Source of the DNA: Seriola aureovittata
Taxonomy: Eukaryota > Chordata > Actinopteri > Carangiformes > Carangidae
NCBI RefSeq assembly: GCF_021018895.1
Contig: NC_079386.1
Coordinates: 8,599,835 to 8,663,834 of the forward strand
Length of the DNA stretch: 64,000 bases
Direction: 5' to 3'
A program made the translations under genes and the position numbers. Below, piece by piece: positions 26,801-54,454 of this stretch (within the stretch, counting starts at the first letter, position 1; each line of letters starts with the position of its first letter). The notes beneath the pieces are model-generated. The model was not told where the DNA came from, did not search any database, and worked only from the letters and a program-made list of their open reading frames with translations.

Positions 26801-29800
26801 TTAATAAACTGTTCCCAAACTAATTCAGGCCCTTTTATTAAAAAAAATACAGTTCCTTTAAAGGAAATTGTTAACTAACCAAAATTCTTAAGTGTCTACT
26901 GAAAAGCACATCTAATATACAATGTATGGGTCACGGGTTATTTCTCTTTGCTTCAAGTGTCTACATTCACTGTGATGTTTCCCATGTTTTCAGCGATGCA
27001 ACATTTACCATACTTGGACCATACTCTTGCATATACTGTATATCTTTGTAAACTCTGCTCTGTCTGTAGCATCAGTGAAGCTGTTTAATATATACCACAG
27101 CACTGAGTGCTGTACACCAGCGTAACACTAATTATTTAAAAAGCTCCCTCTATGCCCTGACATAATATGAATTGAAAATGTTTGCTTCAAATGAACTCAA
27201 CAAGGCTACAAGTAGGTTTATTATTAGACGGAGGACTTAAAGGTGGAGAGGTAACGTGTTTACAGTATCTTAGGGCTGTTTACCCAGTGCAGCGAACAAA
27301 AGCTGTTGGATGATAAAACAATAAATTCAACATCCAAGAAGACAGCATGAGTTATGTATAAACTCAGAGCATTGATTTAGTTTTACTATTTTCATATATT
27401 TCTGGTGAGAATATGCTCCATGCTGCACTGAATGGAATCAAATCTGAGAGTATAGTAAATTTATGTTTGATTGCCTTTATATAAACCTCCTTTCTTCCTT
27501 AGTGGTCCCTGCAGATCTGACATCTAGCTAATTAGCCTAAAGCCAGATGAGAGAAAGCTAACATTGCCTAAAAAGGCCAATTGGTGTCTGGGACAAGGCA
27601 AGTGGAGGGGGGAAATATCTAAGACAGGATTCTTGGACCACACATGATCCAAAAGGAGGTCATTCACAGGACAAATTAACTTTTAGTACTAGAAATATAT
27701 CACAGCAGAACTACAATTCTGTGTTTGCCTATTCTTATACTGTAGAGTGCTAAAATGCCGTGTCTTTTTTATGAGTATTTTTAAAATAGAAAGCAAATGC
27801 GAAAAATCTCTAGTTACAGGTTAAGTGCCACAGTAGGAAATCTTAAAACAAAACTAGACTATGTATCTCGAGCTTCCCAACAGCTGCCTTAACAACTACT
27901 TTGTACAATGCAGCAATTCTCCAAAATCCTATTGGAACAATGTCATAAAGTTCAGACTGCATAAAAAACACTCCACCATAAGTGTTCTAGTAAGTTTCAT
28001 AAGTCATTGTGGGATGACAGTGTAGAAAATTTCCAAAAAACAACACACTCTGGGGACAGAAATGCCGCATGGTTCTACATGCAGTGTTTCCCATATATAG
28101 AAATCAGGTACCCAGGATGATTGTTGGTATTGTATGATTTTTCTTTTAAACATATATATAAATGCATATATTAGCATTTTATTCCATGCAAAAGTTGGAG
28201 TTTTTTTACCGCTAAGCTGCTAGAAGCCAGAACAGTCTTTCTCTCTTTTTTTTGCTGATCTTAGCACGTGATTATGTATTGTTGATGTAATTGAGCATTT
28301 GATTTTAGATGGGGAAACTGCCTTTAAGTCACATGTGAAACCATGACTTACCTCATTCTTTGGCAAACTGGCAAAGGGCTTAATGATGGAAGCCAGGGGC
28401 ACTTGGCACTGTTTGGCCAAATCGGCAGTGCAGGGTAGGGAGTAGGTGGTGCATCGTATAAACCTGGGACTGGCATTGCCTGGAATAAGCAAAAAGAAGA
28501 GTCAATGACCTTGATGTTATGACAGAGCACATTTGTATTCCTCCTCTCTGAAAAAGCAGTGTGGACTGTAATTCTGCATGTTTAATTTATCATGATCATA
28601 AATAGTTTAGATTAATAATCCTCAAGGAAATAACTACCTTTTGACCAAATACTATATTTACAAAGTATACACTACAAACAACATAAAAACTACTGAATTT
28701 TAGGTTCTCAACTTCAACAAATACACAGGCTTTATAGACATGTAGAAATTCTTTATGGAAATGAATGGATTTTCACCTACAGTTCTTACAGATTAACATC
28801 TACTACAAATATGCAGTGCTCTAAAAGAGGATTACAGTGTTATTTTGGTTTACCTTGGTCCTGTGCTGTGAAGTCCGTGGTGACCAGAGGTGGAACCTGT
28901 CCCCTGATGTTTGTGCTGAAGACCTGTCCTCCTCGTTGTACTTGGTCATCCTCAATGACTTGGGTCTAAAGCAGACAAATTATACATTACAGTACAATCT
29001 GACAATTATTTAGAATTGTTGGGTAAATACCTTCTTTTTTTATTTTTATATATATATAATTTCATTAATAAAGACAGCATGACTACATAACAAATAAATA
29101 TAATAATAAATATTTTCTTGGTCATATGCCTTAATGAGAAGACAAAATAAAATCACCAACCATAGATCTTTTGCTTCATATTTTTTACATTACCCAAAAT
29201 ATAATTAATAAAGTCACTGAAAATACTCTGTAATGTTAACAAAAGGGAAGATGTACAGTACATGCCTTTGTCAGACACATTTTGAGGAAATAATAAGCTG
29301 CTGGTTCAGAAAATGCAGTATGACATATATGGTATGTTGGTATGTGAAGGTATTCGGTCCCAGGAGGATTAGTTGTCAACTCACTGTGCTTGGGATAGAA
29401 TCGGGGTCCAGTTTCTTCTGTGGAGGGCCAGCCATTGCAGCTGGTGCTCCGGGGAAGGCCCCTGGCATGCCTGGCTGGGGCCCAGCCATGGGTCCCCCAA
29501 ACTGACCTGTACATTAAAAAGGGACATACTGGTAATTAGAGGATATTTATTGGCTGCAGTGTAAAATGTAGGACCGTGTTCTGATTGCTTCAAAACCAGC
29601 AATGAGAACATATTGTTTTAATGTTTCTAAAAAGTACAAAAATGTATTCTCCTTTCTTGTCCTTTGTGTATTATAAAAATATTCATCAAACAAAACAGTT
29701 ACGACACAGAGCAACCTAAAAAAAGAATTAAGCATCAAAGACACACTACATGAGAAGATTAAATTTTCTATTGTAAATACTTAATTTTTTTACCCCTGTG

Positions 29801-32454
29801 CTGTAGTTTAAAATGGTTAGTTAACTGCCTCTGTTTGATATTGTTCTGTCTGTCAAGCAGGATATTCCTCGCACACAGAATCCATTACACTGTGCTAATG
29901 ACCATGTATCAACAGCTCTACCAGTACGTAAGTAACTAATACAATGCGACTGTCAAAAAAGCGGCAATATCCCTTTAGGGATACTTCTGTTTCCTGGTAT
30001 AAGTCAGTGTTTTTGTTTACAGAGTCAGAATTACCGGCTTGCTGTGGGTATCCTGGTGGACCAACAGCTCCAGGACCAGGCTGCTGGAAACCTCCAGGGC
30101 CTAGAGGAGGCGGCCCAGGGAAGGGTCTACCCATGCCTGCCATCGGTGGGCCTCCCATCTGTGGGCCTGTCATCTGTGGGCCTGTCATCTGTGGGCCTGT
30201 CATCTGTGGGCCTGTCATCTGTGGGCCTGCCATCTGTGGGCCTGCCATCTGTGGCCCTGTCATCTGTGGCCCTGTCATCTGTGGACCTGCCAGTGGTGGA
30301 CCTGCCATTGGCATGCTTGCTGGAGGTGACTGTGGTGGAGACATCAGAGGGGACATTTGTTGGGGCATGTGGGGTGACTGTGGGCCCGGAGGCATCTGTG
30401 GCTGGCCCATTGCTGGAGGAGGAGGCGCCTGGAAAGGCTGCTGGGCTACAGAGCTTGTTGGAAGAGGAGGGCTCTGCATGGGCCCTGGGGCTACACAAGG
30501 AAGAAAGTTGCCACAATACATTAATGATTTATGATAGTCTGGTTCTTCTGTTCTGTCCAATCACAGGAAAGACTATCATTTAGACCCTGACGTGCCAGTT
30601 ATGTAGCCATTGACAGATAACATGAAAAGCCAGCAATATTTCACCAAACAGTGAATGCAGGTTTGTTTTTATGTATGCCACACCCTGCTGTAGGATCAGC
30701 ACTAAGTGTAAATTTGTAATAAGGAAACTTACCATAGCCGCCCAAGTTCATAGCACTCATCTGAGTGGTAAGCTGTTGTGCTGCAGGCGGGCCAGGTGAG
30801 GCCATACTGTTGTATGGGGACTGTGGAGGTTGTCCATACGCAGCAGATGCAGCTGGTGGAGCAGGGTACCTGACAAGTATAAGAACAGGATGTCTGTAAA
30901 CATTCTCACTCATCTATGTCATGCTTATCCAAGAACAACGAAACAGAGGGCAACTAGACTCGATTTTAGATACTTGACTCAGTTCTGAATCAGATGAGAG
31001 ATGAAACGTCTTTAAGTATCTAAAACCAAGTCCAGTTGCCCTCAATTAAACGTTTCTTGAAGTATAAGAACAGTTAGTAGTATACAGCAGGTATAGTGTG
31101 GCCTCATATTGACAAACTACTTTATGCTTGAAGATGCTTTTAACATTTTGCTAACATTGCAAAGTTTTAGTAGACTCTCTAATCCTTGCTGTTTTGAAAT
31201 GAGTTCAGACAATTTCTTGCAGTAAAAAAGATAAAACACAATTTAATGGCCTGTCGTAGTACATCATCAATAAATGTATCTACTGTTTTCTTTATGAAAG
31301 TAACTATGATCTGCAATACTTCCTTTACACATTCATAAACTACTGTATTTGTGTTGATTTCAGAGAAGAGTAGCTGTTCCAAGCAGCTGCTATTTGGTGA
31401 AAATTGTTACCTTTGTGGATGAGCGCCATTTTGCTGGACATTTGGATTGTACTGACTGGACACTGGAGGTGGAGGCAAACCGGCGGCAGAGGAAACTGGT
31501 GATTTCATCATACCTGCAGTGAGTAAATGACACCATGTGTACAGTGTACAGTCTTCACTATGTCTGAGGGAAATCCATTCTAGATCCAAACCTTTTTCTG
31601 TAAGAATGTAAGTGAGCTCAGGGTTCTTTAGAAGGTCAGAATTTGCTCAACTGAGTTGAATCAATATGGACATGTGCAGACTAAGGCCTCTGTTTTAAAT
31701 GTATGCTACACAAATCTTAGGATGCAATTTGCCTGAAATGGTTGATCCAAAAAGAAACCTGGTTCCAGTGCTGTCCAGCTACTTTTATGGACTTCAAAAA
31801 TGTGTTTGCACTGCATATAGAGCTTGTGCCAGTGTTCAGTGACATTTAAAATTAAGTCAATAAATTTACTGTGCCCTTGCCCCTGCTACAGGTACTTAAC
31901 ATGCATGCTATCTCAGTGGTATGGCAGATGAATCATTTAAAGGCCAGACGAACAAATGCACTCACTTACACATAAAACATAATGAACAATACAATACAAA
32001 ACACCTTCAGCTGCAAACTAAGACATGTTATGAGCTATTACATATATTCTGAAAAACATGCATTTGAGACCTGATATTTGAAAACATTCATGTCCACCAA
32101 AAAACAGCAAATTTCATCTCAGAGAGCTAGGGAATTGTGAGCTCCTATTGCTGAAAGAGCATCACTTGCTACAATTGATGTCATTCAAGAATGAATGAGC
32201 TGAAATGCACAACGTCCGGTGGCAAGATCAGGCTTGTCCAATGAAAGCCAAACAACCATGTTATTTAGGAAACGATCCAAATACAAGAGCGAAAGTACTT
32301 TACCTGTTGGTGGAGCTGTGAATGTCTGAGGTTGCCCCCCATAGTGCCCATAGAGGGGCTGCGCAGGACCACTCCCAAATCCACCTTGGTAGCCCCCCAT
32401 CCCTGGTTGGGCCTGGGAGTATGGGGGTGCTGCAACATAACCCTGTTGACTCAT
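17105..32454 (-). CDS. sec24d: Sec24D, COPII coat cargo-binding subunit, complete
   Basis: Sec24D pairs with Sec23 in the inner COPII coat and selects cargo for ER-to-Golgi transport; in vertebrates it matters for procollagen export and craniofacial skeleton. Coding exons in transcript order: 32454-32304, 31513-31411, 30869-30733, 30490-30035, 29506-29385, 28965-28854, 28479-28352, 26771-26633, 26453-26338, 25382-25258, 23660-23469, 23034-22941, 22057-21941, 21677-21507, 20841-20745, 20637-20492, 20373-20235, 19652-19534, 19360-19181, 18828-18637, 17970-17881, 17245-17105. They sum to 3267 bp (1088 residues, against about 1032 in human) with every junction in phase. The start [14 protein letters not shown] matches SEC24D rather than SEC24A/B/C. 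Domains: Pro/Gly-rich N-tail (1-320), zinc finger (Cys 419, 422, 441, 444), trunk (about 490-725), beta-sandwich and helical region (about 725-940), gelsolin-like C-terminus. The N-tail holds a tandem repeat that accounts for much of the extra length. Confidence 0.96.
21507..25382 (-). CDS. sec24d: sec24d trunk (vWA-like) domain exons
   Basis: Exons 25382-25258, 23660-23469, 23034-22941, 22057-21941 and 21677-21507 encode the trunk that contacts Sec23 and carries cargo sites. Landmarks: [77 protein letters not shown]. No missing segment or frameshift was seen against the family. Confidence 0.93.
26633..26771 (-). CDS. sec24d: sec24d zinc-finger exon
   Basis: This exon encodes [16 protein letters not shown], then CNRC and, after [10 protein letters not shown]. 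That is the four-cysteine zinc-ribbon of Sec23/Sec24 (zf-Sec23_Sec24), intact at residues 419, 422, 441 and 444. Acceptor GTGTAG and donor GTACAG on the minus strand; the codon split G|TG at its end joins the next exon at 26453. Confidence 0.95.
29385..32454 (-). CDS. sec24d: sec24d N-terminal disordered region (coding exons 1-5)
   Basis: Five exons encode a Pro/Gln/Gly/Met-rich, probably disordered tail of about 323 residues, ending near [10 protein letters not shown] just before the structured core. In Sec24 proteins this segment is the least conserved and does not form part of the crystallised coat subunit. Exon 4 (30035-30490, 456 bp) is much the largest exon of the gene because it contains the 15-bp tandem repeat. 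Confidence 0.9.
30141..30305 (-). repeat. coding 15-bp minisatellite in sec24d exon 4
   Basis: Eleven head-to-tail 15-bp units; nine (30156-30290) are near-identical. On the gene strand each unit encodes Gly-Pro-Gln-Met-(Thr/Ala). Unit length is a multiple of three, so copy changes keep frame (residues about 193-247). Confidence 0.95.
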
Positions 32455-33253
32455 TTTGATGGAATGACTGTCACTTTCTTCTCATGCCAAGACAAATGAG
32501 TTTTGACAACCTGTGAAGTTGAAAAGAAGCATGAATCAGGAACTTTAATGTTTCTGCTCAATTTTGATAAATAGAAAAATTAAATAAGGATCTTATTATT
32601 AACTGTTGGTATTATACTGTAAGATTTTCACAAACCATATAGAAACCATTCTTAGGTAGTTTGCATCAGGTACTCCTATTGATGTTACTCATAAATGTAT
32701 GACTTTAATAAATCTTGTATGTTTACAGGCCACACCAACAACAACTGATGTTTGACCTCATGCAATCATCAACACTCCTGTTACATGGACCTTTGACGTT
32801 CCTTATTTAGAGATAAGGCAGGCCTGTCTTTGGTATTATCTTCAATATGAGTTGTTTCTGTTTTGCTGTCAGCCATTTAAAAAATATTTGTAGCCAACTG
32901 TAAGTTTGCACTTGGCTAAGTTTTAGCCCAGACTGTCAGATTATGACTATGACTATAGATTATGTTGTCATATAGGACACAATAATGACTATACATAACG
33001 ACTTATAAAAGTTATGGGCCTGTAGACTTTTTTTCAATGAGTCAAATCTTTTATGACATGTTGATGAACTTCGGCACAGCAGGGTCAACAAAATTAACAG
33101 CTGCGTACTGACAACTCAATGAAAGCCCATTATTACTACATGATAAGTCAATTTAACATGTTTTACCCCGACAAAAATGCATAAAGAGAGATAAGATACA
33201 GTGGTTAATAGTTCAGTTCAATAGTTAACCGTATCTGCCACTTCTGAGGATTG

Positions 33254-33261
33254 CCACGTCA
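33254..33261 (-). promoter_or_regulatory. second TGACGTGG element, sec24d intron 1
   Basis: Same octamer and orientation as the copy at 33663-33670, about 350 bp inside the first intron of sec24d. Binding is inferred only from the motif. Confidence 0.4.
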
Positions 33262-33606
33262 AAGACCATTATGAAGGCTAAAAGTCTGAGCATCCCTGCA
33301 TTTCTCCATTTCACATCCAGCTAAATGTAGTACACATCTTTGTAGTACAATATTTAACCTATGACATGTAGCTTAGTACCTTATCGAAAGCGCTCAGTGA
33401 CATGACAGCACAGGGTTCAGTGTTGATTAGCTCAAACATTGATAGAGAACATCTTGCTAGCTACGCGGAAATTACAACAAAGTTTTCCTTTGCACCAGAA
33501 TCGCATTCATTTCAAACATAAATGCTTTGAAATACAAGGTTATCTGAGGTAAGAGTTACACGTTTGTATGGTCTATATGTGTATATACTGTCGTGGTGGT
33601 ATTTAC

Positions 33607-33700
33607 CTGAATATTGGGTAGATTCCTCTCCTCTGTCTATTTCCCTCAGTGAAAGCAGAGTGCCACGTCAAACTCCACCAAAGCACCGGTCGCTATGTTG
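33607..33700 (-). other. sec24d: sec24d non-coding exon 1 (5' UTR), TSS not fixed
   Basis: On the minus strand a CAG|GTAAAT donor lies at 33607/33606. The coding first exon has an in-phase acceptor (CTTCACAG) after 32511, leaving a short 5' UTR (32510-32455) before the ATG at 32454. An untranslated exon here is the simplest reading; its upstream limit is a guess. Confidence 0.5.
33663..33670 (-). promoter_or_regulatory. TGACGTGG element (CREB3L2/UPR type) at the sec24d TSS
   Basis: CCACGTCA on plus is TGACGTGG on the gene's strand. This octamer is the CRE-like site bound by OASIS-family bZIPs such as CREB3L2/BBF2H7 and is the UPRE core used by XBP1/ATF6. sec24d is a known CREB3L2-dependent gene in fish. 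A second identical copy is at 33254-33261 and a TGACGTGT at 34045-34052. Confidence 0.5.
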
Positions 33701-35392
33701 GTTACGCGACGAAAAGCTCGATTGTCGAATAGAAGACAAACATACGGAGTTTCCGGTTGTATATTTCAAAATAAAATCCGTAATGGCGAATAAAATTTCA
33801 TAGACGATATTCAACGAAGCAAAAATAACACCCGTTTCTAAAATGTATCCTTTCACACCTTCAGAAAATATTTCTTAACGTTTCATACGCCAAAGAATGT
33901 GGTCAAAAACGTTACAGTATGCTAATATTTTGAAGAGTCGTTGTCTGAATTCCTGGTTTTGGTCGATGTGGTTTTAGTTAACTTTACCAGAGTTTAAGTC
34001 GTGTCTGACCCAGTACGCATGCGTGAAACAGAGGGAACCCGCATACACGTCAGCATAGGGGATGTGGACATGCGTTTCATCATTACCTAGATACTGAACC
34101 GCCTTCACTCTCTGTTAACACAGAAACACATCCAAGAGAGACTAGATTTGATATGGATAAGGACATCAGAATAAAATGATTAAAGATTTCCTTAAATGCA
34201 TTGATTAGGCAATGGATGGTTGAAGTTATAGGGCTACAAAACCTATATAATGTAGGCTATATAATATAAATAGGGATGCTGATACTACTGAGATATAGTC
34301 CCAAAAACACATTAATCAATGTTTGTGTGATTTTTCCAACATCTTTATGAAAGAGGAGACTAGGTATGGTTGTAACATGGGATAGTTGTAATACCAACAA
34401 TTCCAGCAAACAGGGATAACATAGGAGTCATATGATTATTTCAGTGTTTACCCACCGCCTCCCTTGGTTTTCAAGGGTGGAAACATGCACATACAGATTC
34501 TATAGAGAAAAAAATGATTTTGAGGTAGAAAGTAAATTTTTTGACCAAATCTAGATATATTTTGTTTAGAACTTTTAATATTGCAGGTAAATGTATAGAG
34601 TAAATAGTTCCTCAGGCTAAATATGATGCATTTTCCCCTGGTAATTCCAAACCACTATGCTAATACAACTAAAACAATGGCTGACAGGGGTGGTGTGGGT
34701 TGTAACAAATCAATCAAAGAGAACATTATTTTATTTTAATAATTTCACAGAATGCCTTGGCAGTGGAAAAGAGAGAGTGACAGAGATGTTCCTGTCAATG
34801 TTTTGAAAAAAAAAGAGTCAAAATCACGTTGACACCTTTGACTTTAGCCCTCAGTTTCTAAAAAAAATTGGCTATATCCCTAATTTTGAAGTAATCTCAC
34901 TGGTGAAAAAACACAACAAACACTAAAGCCAAATCAGACAGATTTATAGATAGGATGAGATGGGTGTACCATGCCTTTCTGCTGCAATAGTGTTTAAATT
35001 ATCACACTTTTACCTGTGCAAGAATACACAATCTCATGTTGCTGGGAAAGTCTATATTACATTTGTGATACTATTTTTGTCATTTGTAGTATTTATCTAG
35101 GCTTCTGTGGCTTTTATTGGCCAAGTTTATTAGGATGCTATACCCGGGGGTGTTTGGCGGCGTGCAGCGTACAAGTTTAAGAGCTCTCCAGGACAAACCA
35201 CCAGTTGCGTGCAACGCCTGCAGGCGGGCCTGTGCGCCGTGACGTTTCCAAAGCGGGCTGGACTCAGGGAGCGCTCAGATGATGGGGATTATACAGCGGT
35301 TCGGTGGAGGTGGTTTTTCGTTAAGTGCTGGAGGTCTGGCTGTCAGCTCGATGACCGCGCTGTGGAGGTTTGGCTGAGGAGCTGTGCGCAGC
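33700..35392. promoter_or_regulatory. divergent sec24d/synpo2 intergenic and promoter region
   Basis: About 1.5 kb separates the presumed 5' ends of the two head-to-head genes. From about 35130 the sequence turns GC- and CpG-richer than its surroundings, as expected for the synpo2 5' UTR and proximal promoter. No clear TATA box is placed correctly for either gene. The middle (34150-35100) is AT-rich with nothing recognised. Confidence 0.5.
34045..34052 (-). promoter_or_regulatory. TGACGTGT element upstream of sec24d
   Basis: A third TGACGTG core, about 350 bp upstream of the presumed TSS and near the palindrome ACGCATGCGT (34015-34024), which resembles an NRF1 site. It lies in the region shared with divergent synpo2. 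Confidence 0.35.
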
Positions 35393-50811
<15,419 letters not shown>

Positions 50812-53800
50812 TTCTAGTAGTAGTAATCATGACATGCTTGGTTTTGGTGCGAATCACAGGGTTGGTGCTCTTGCAGTCCACTGGCAAGTGGAATATTTTG
50901 AGCACATACAATAGCTTCTGTAATGACTATCTTCACCTCCACCTGCTCTTGTTATTGTCATAGGACAGAGCTTGATGGTTTCAAGAGCTAATACAAATGG
51001 CATCACAAACAAATTAAGAACATATGAAAACAAACGGGATGTAAGTATATCTTATCAGACACAATGGGAGCCAAAATAATTGATTAAAATAATGCGTATT
51101 GATGTTTCTCTATAAATGGATATATATATTATAAATTCACTATGGAAAATCAATATAAATTAATGTAATTTATGTAAAAGAATTTAAAGTGGTGGCAATA
51201 TAAGAATGTAGGGGAGCATGATTCTCAGTGTGAAATGGAAGAAAAGAGAAAAAAAATCAGAAGTGAATGGTACTTGACAGTGACAACAGGAAGTTGATTT
51301 TTGAAAAGAAGAAAATGCAAAATATGCAGATTATTATTTGATAAACAAACAAACAAAAAAAACAACTAAAATACAATAAATAGATGAAGTGTAAAAAGAA
51401 AATAAAGTAGTGAGGGAGAAGGGTGGGGGCTGTAGGCTGTAATGATACCAAGCAGCAGGCTAAATTTGCAATGTCAGTGATGTCAGTACAAAGTACAGAG
51501 ATTATGTAACAACTCTGTGGAGTTTCAAGTAACAGCTGGAGAAAATACAGCAGTACTTTTTACAAAAAGTGACAGCTAACACTGGCGTGGCTAAATCGCC
51601 AATGCTTGATTAGTAAACATTTTTCTTCAGTGCTTTTCTCCAGTGTCTTCTCTGTAGCACCTACTTAAGTGGGTTAGTTTTATTTTAAGCTTTTTACCAG
51701 CTGTTGCATCATGTTTGATACTATATTTAAACTGCCTCATGAGAGGGAGCACTGAGCTCCAGAGATAGTAGGCTTAAATTTCAACTTAAGCCTCAAGTGA
51801 AAGCTACTATCTCTCAGACCCCCATAGTATGTTTTTCTGATAACAGAAAAGTGTAGTGTAATGTAGTATTGCTCACTCTCCTTGCCTCACTCTTCCATGC
51901 ATTGTCTCCTGCTTTTGTTTTATATGAATAGCTGATAAATACTATACAAAAGGAGAATTGTTGAAAGGCTAACCAGCCCAATAATGTTCACAAATATATT
52001 TTTGGTACAGGGCTGCTTTTGTTCTTTGTGTTCTTTTCTTTTTCCTTTTCCTTTGTGTGTTTCTCTTCATAGTGCACTTTCTGTATGATTCACTGCAGTG
52101 CCATTAAAATGTCTTTTATCCTTGTTTGGCTTTCTTTTCTTTTATCCTTTGAGCATGCTTTTTGGGTTTCTTCTATTTCTAGTCTCTTTTCATTTCATCT
52201 TGCTGAATTTCACAACTTTTCCACCTGTGCTATAAATAGTGACACAATTATTCTGTATTTGCTACCATTACATATGACTAACACTTATACTCTCTATATT
52301 TTTGCAGCAGTAATTCAAAATGAATCTGTTTTCAACAATAAAACAAAATACAGTTTCTTAAGAGCTTGTTAAGATCAGCCAGAGACACCTCATTACCAGA
52401 ATCACCTACTTCTTCAGCAATTGAGGTGAATGCTTGAGAAGCACATTCCTGCAAAATGACTACCTGATGATGCATGTATGTATGTAGGTATTATTAGACT
52501 GGTGATTTCACTGAATACTGAAGACCTCACTGGTTAATTCTGGAGCTCAAGCGAGTGGGCCCCTGCTGAAACGTATATCCATGATGTGTCATGCATTTTC
52601 AGAGAGGGCAGTTGTTTAAGTGGGACTTTTAATGTCAAATCATGTGTTAAGTTGGCAAATTTCTGCAGCTATATCAGGAGGAATTAGATTCCTACTCACA
52701 TGGCTAGAGTTGTTTATGACACACATCCATGCATCTTTATCTCAACCATATTTGTTTATTAATGAACTCTGAAGACAAAATTACATTGAAATATTTGTGT
52801 TATTTATGAAAAGACTAAAACCATGAACGTAAAATGAAATGGAGACAACAACCAAGACATTTCCTCAAGATTCAGAGACCACACATAAATATTTAGTCGC
52901 AATGTTAAATGTATCTGCAAACCTTACCTTAACCAGTGCAGATGTTCAAATTATAGATCAGATCATAGTTGAATTCAACCTTCCATTCTCAAATATATGG
53001 TCAAACTCCTTTAGTAGAATGAAAACATGACCTCAGATTGTCTACTAATCTACTCATCCATTCTTGTGTCTGCCTTAATCCAGGATAACACTGCCACAGG
53101 CATTTTAGGCCTACCCAGATACCTGAGTCTGCAGAGAATTTATTCCCCCTTCAGCTACAGTTCTCTCTTCTTTTTATGCCTGCACTCTCTTCTATTCTGT
53201 TCCTTCATTTTTGTCATCACTTGCCATCTGCTGATCTTACACATCTTTCACCAGATGATGGCAGCACTGCCTTTTCTGCGTGTCGACCATATCAAACAGA
53301 ATGTATTGTCATAGGCAATGAGTGGCACAGAGGTGCCTTTTCAACCGACATAACCCTTGGCTTTCTAAGCATCCTGGTGGAGATTTTACTATTATGCATT
53401 CATCAGTTTCACCATCTTACTATTAGACTTTGAAAGTGTTGCTGTCTAGCGGATCAGATCCAATGAAGACGAGCTGAATGTGGCTTAATTTGGTAAGCCC
53501 ATGCACTCTCATAAACCAGTTGTTCTGAGAAACGATCCACTCTGTTTGGACAAACGCTAAAGCACTGGGTTGAGGAGGCTTACTCTAGAATAGATGTCCA
53601 GAATAGGTTTAATAATAATAAGTGTCATAGAGCTTTTAGCGTTTATATATTTTTACACAAAGAGTAAATCAGAGTACATTTTCAAACATGAAATACGATA
53701 TTAGAATAATTGTAGCACTTAAAAGGAATGTGTTGATAAAGAGCTATCATACTTTCCATCATTTTCCAAGCTGGTTTGATTTGGCTGGAGGGCCAGTCAG

Positions 53801-53854
53801 CCAAACTAAAATGAACCCTTACTAAAATAAACATGTCTGGATCTTTCTTTACAG
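50812..53854 (+). other. synpo2: synpo2 3' UTR of short isoform / intron of long isoform
   Basis: If the transcript is unspliced at 50779, this is 3' UTR, with a poly(A) signal AATAAA at 52337-52342. If spliced, 50779-53854 is the last intron. It holds a MEF2-type site CTATAAATAG at 52230-52239, close after an E-box CACCTG at 52222-52227. No separate gene seen. Confidence 0.6.
52337..52342 (+). terminator. synpo2: candidate poly(A) signal of the short synpo2 isoform
   Basis: AATAAA about 1.5 kb after the TGA at 50811 and before the alternative last exon. Confidence 0.35.
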
Positions 53855-54454
53855 GCACTTGGCAGGAGCTACTCGCTTTCCCCACCAGCCAGAGTGCCAT
53901 CCACAGGCCAGAAGTCAGCTTCGACTTCTTCCTCCTCCAAGCCTCCGACTCGGGCCTCCACAACTCCCCCAGCGAGGCAGACGTCCCGGTTGGAGAAGGG
54001 CCACAAACCCCCTTCGCCCTGGGAGGCTGCCTCCCGGCATCCCCTGGGCCTGGTGGATGAAGCCTTTGCTTTCCAGAATCTCCACCAAACCCTCGCCTCA
54101 AACATCCGCTTGGCAGCCCAGCGCAAAATGCTGCCTGAGCCACCAGTAGAGTGGAAGGCCAGGGTGTCTTACCAAGCACCACAGAAAGCAGGCAGCCAGA
54201 CTTGGAGCCAGAGCCAAAGCCGCAGCCAGAGCCGAGCTCCCCTGCCATCATTTGTGTCACCAACAAAGAGTGCTGTCTCCCCTACCACTGGTCATGCTGG
54301 TTACAGGTCCCTGCCCAGGCAGTGGCAGCCTCAGAGGTTTGTGACGGATGCAAACCTGGGGTACTCTGTGTCTCCCTCTGAGTATAAGAGGCCCTTGGGA
54401 AAGCAAACTTACAAGTCTGTGTACACCAGCAACACTTGGAGTTGGAGACGATAG
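53855..54454 (+). CDS. synpo2: synpo2 alternative last exon (long isoform C-terminus)
   Basis: Acceptor TTTCTTTACAG at 53854, then 199 codons open to the TAG at 54452-54454. Joined in phase after CAG at 50778 it gives AQ-ALGRSYSLSPPARVP, a Ser/Pro/Arg-rich stretch with HPLGLVDEAFAFQNL, VEWKARVSYQ and a C-terminus ending NTWSWRR; total 1801 residues. SYNPO2 and SYNPO are known to have isoforms with alternative C-termini, so this is probably the fish counterpart. The frame is chosen because the other two frames break up or have no biased composition. Confidence 0.75.
   Translation, partial: ALGRSYSLSPPARVPSTGQKSASTSSSSKPPTRASTTPPARQTSRLEKGHKPPSPWEAASRHPLGLVDEAFAFQNLHQTLASNIRLAAQRKMLPEPPVEWKARVSYQAPQKAGSQTWSQSQSRSQSRAPLPSFVSPTKSAVSPTTGHAGYRSLPRQWQPQRFVTDANLGYSVSPSEYKRPLGKQTYKSVYTSNTWSWRR

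Noticed and set aside
29944..30583. Long plus-strand ORFs (196 and 179 codons) and a minus-strand ORF in another frame (129 codons)
   Set aside because: They overlap sec24d exon 4 and are kept open by the 15-bp tandem repeat, which has no stop in any frame.
54064..54266. Minus-strand ORF overlapping the synpo2 alternative exon
   Set aside because: Antisense shadow; the plus-strand frame joins in phase to synpo2 and carries the family-like sequence.
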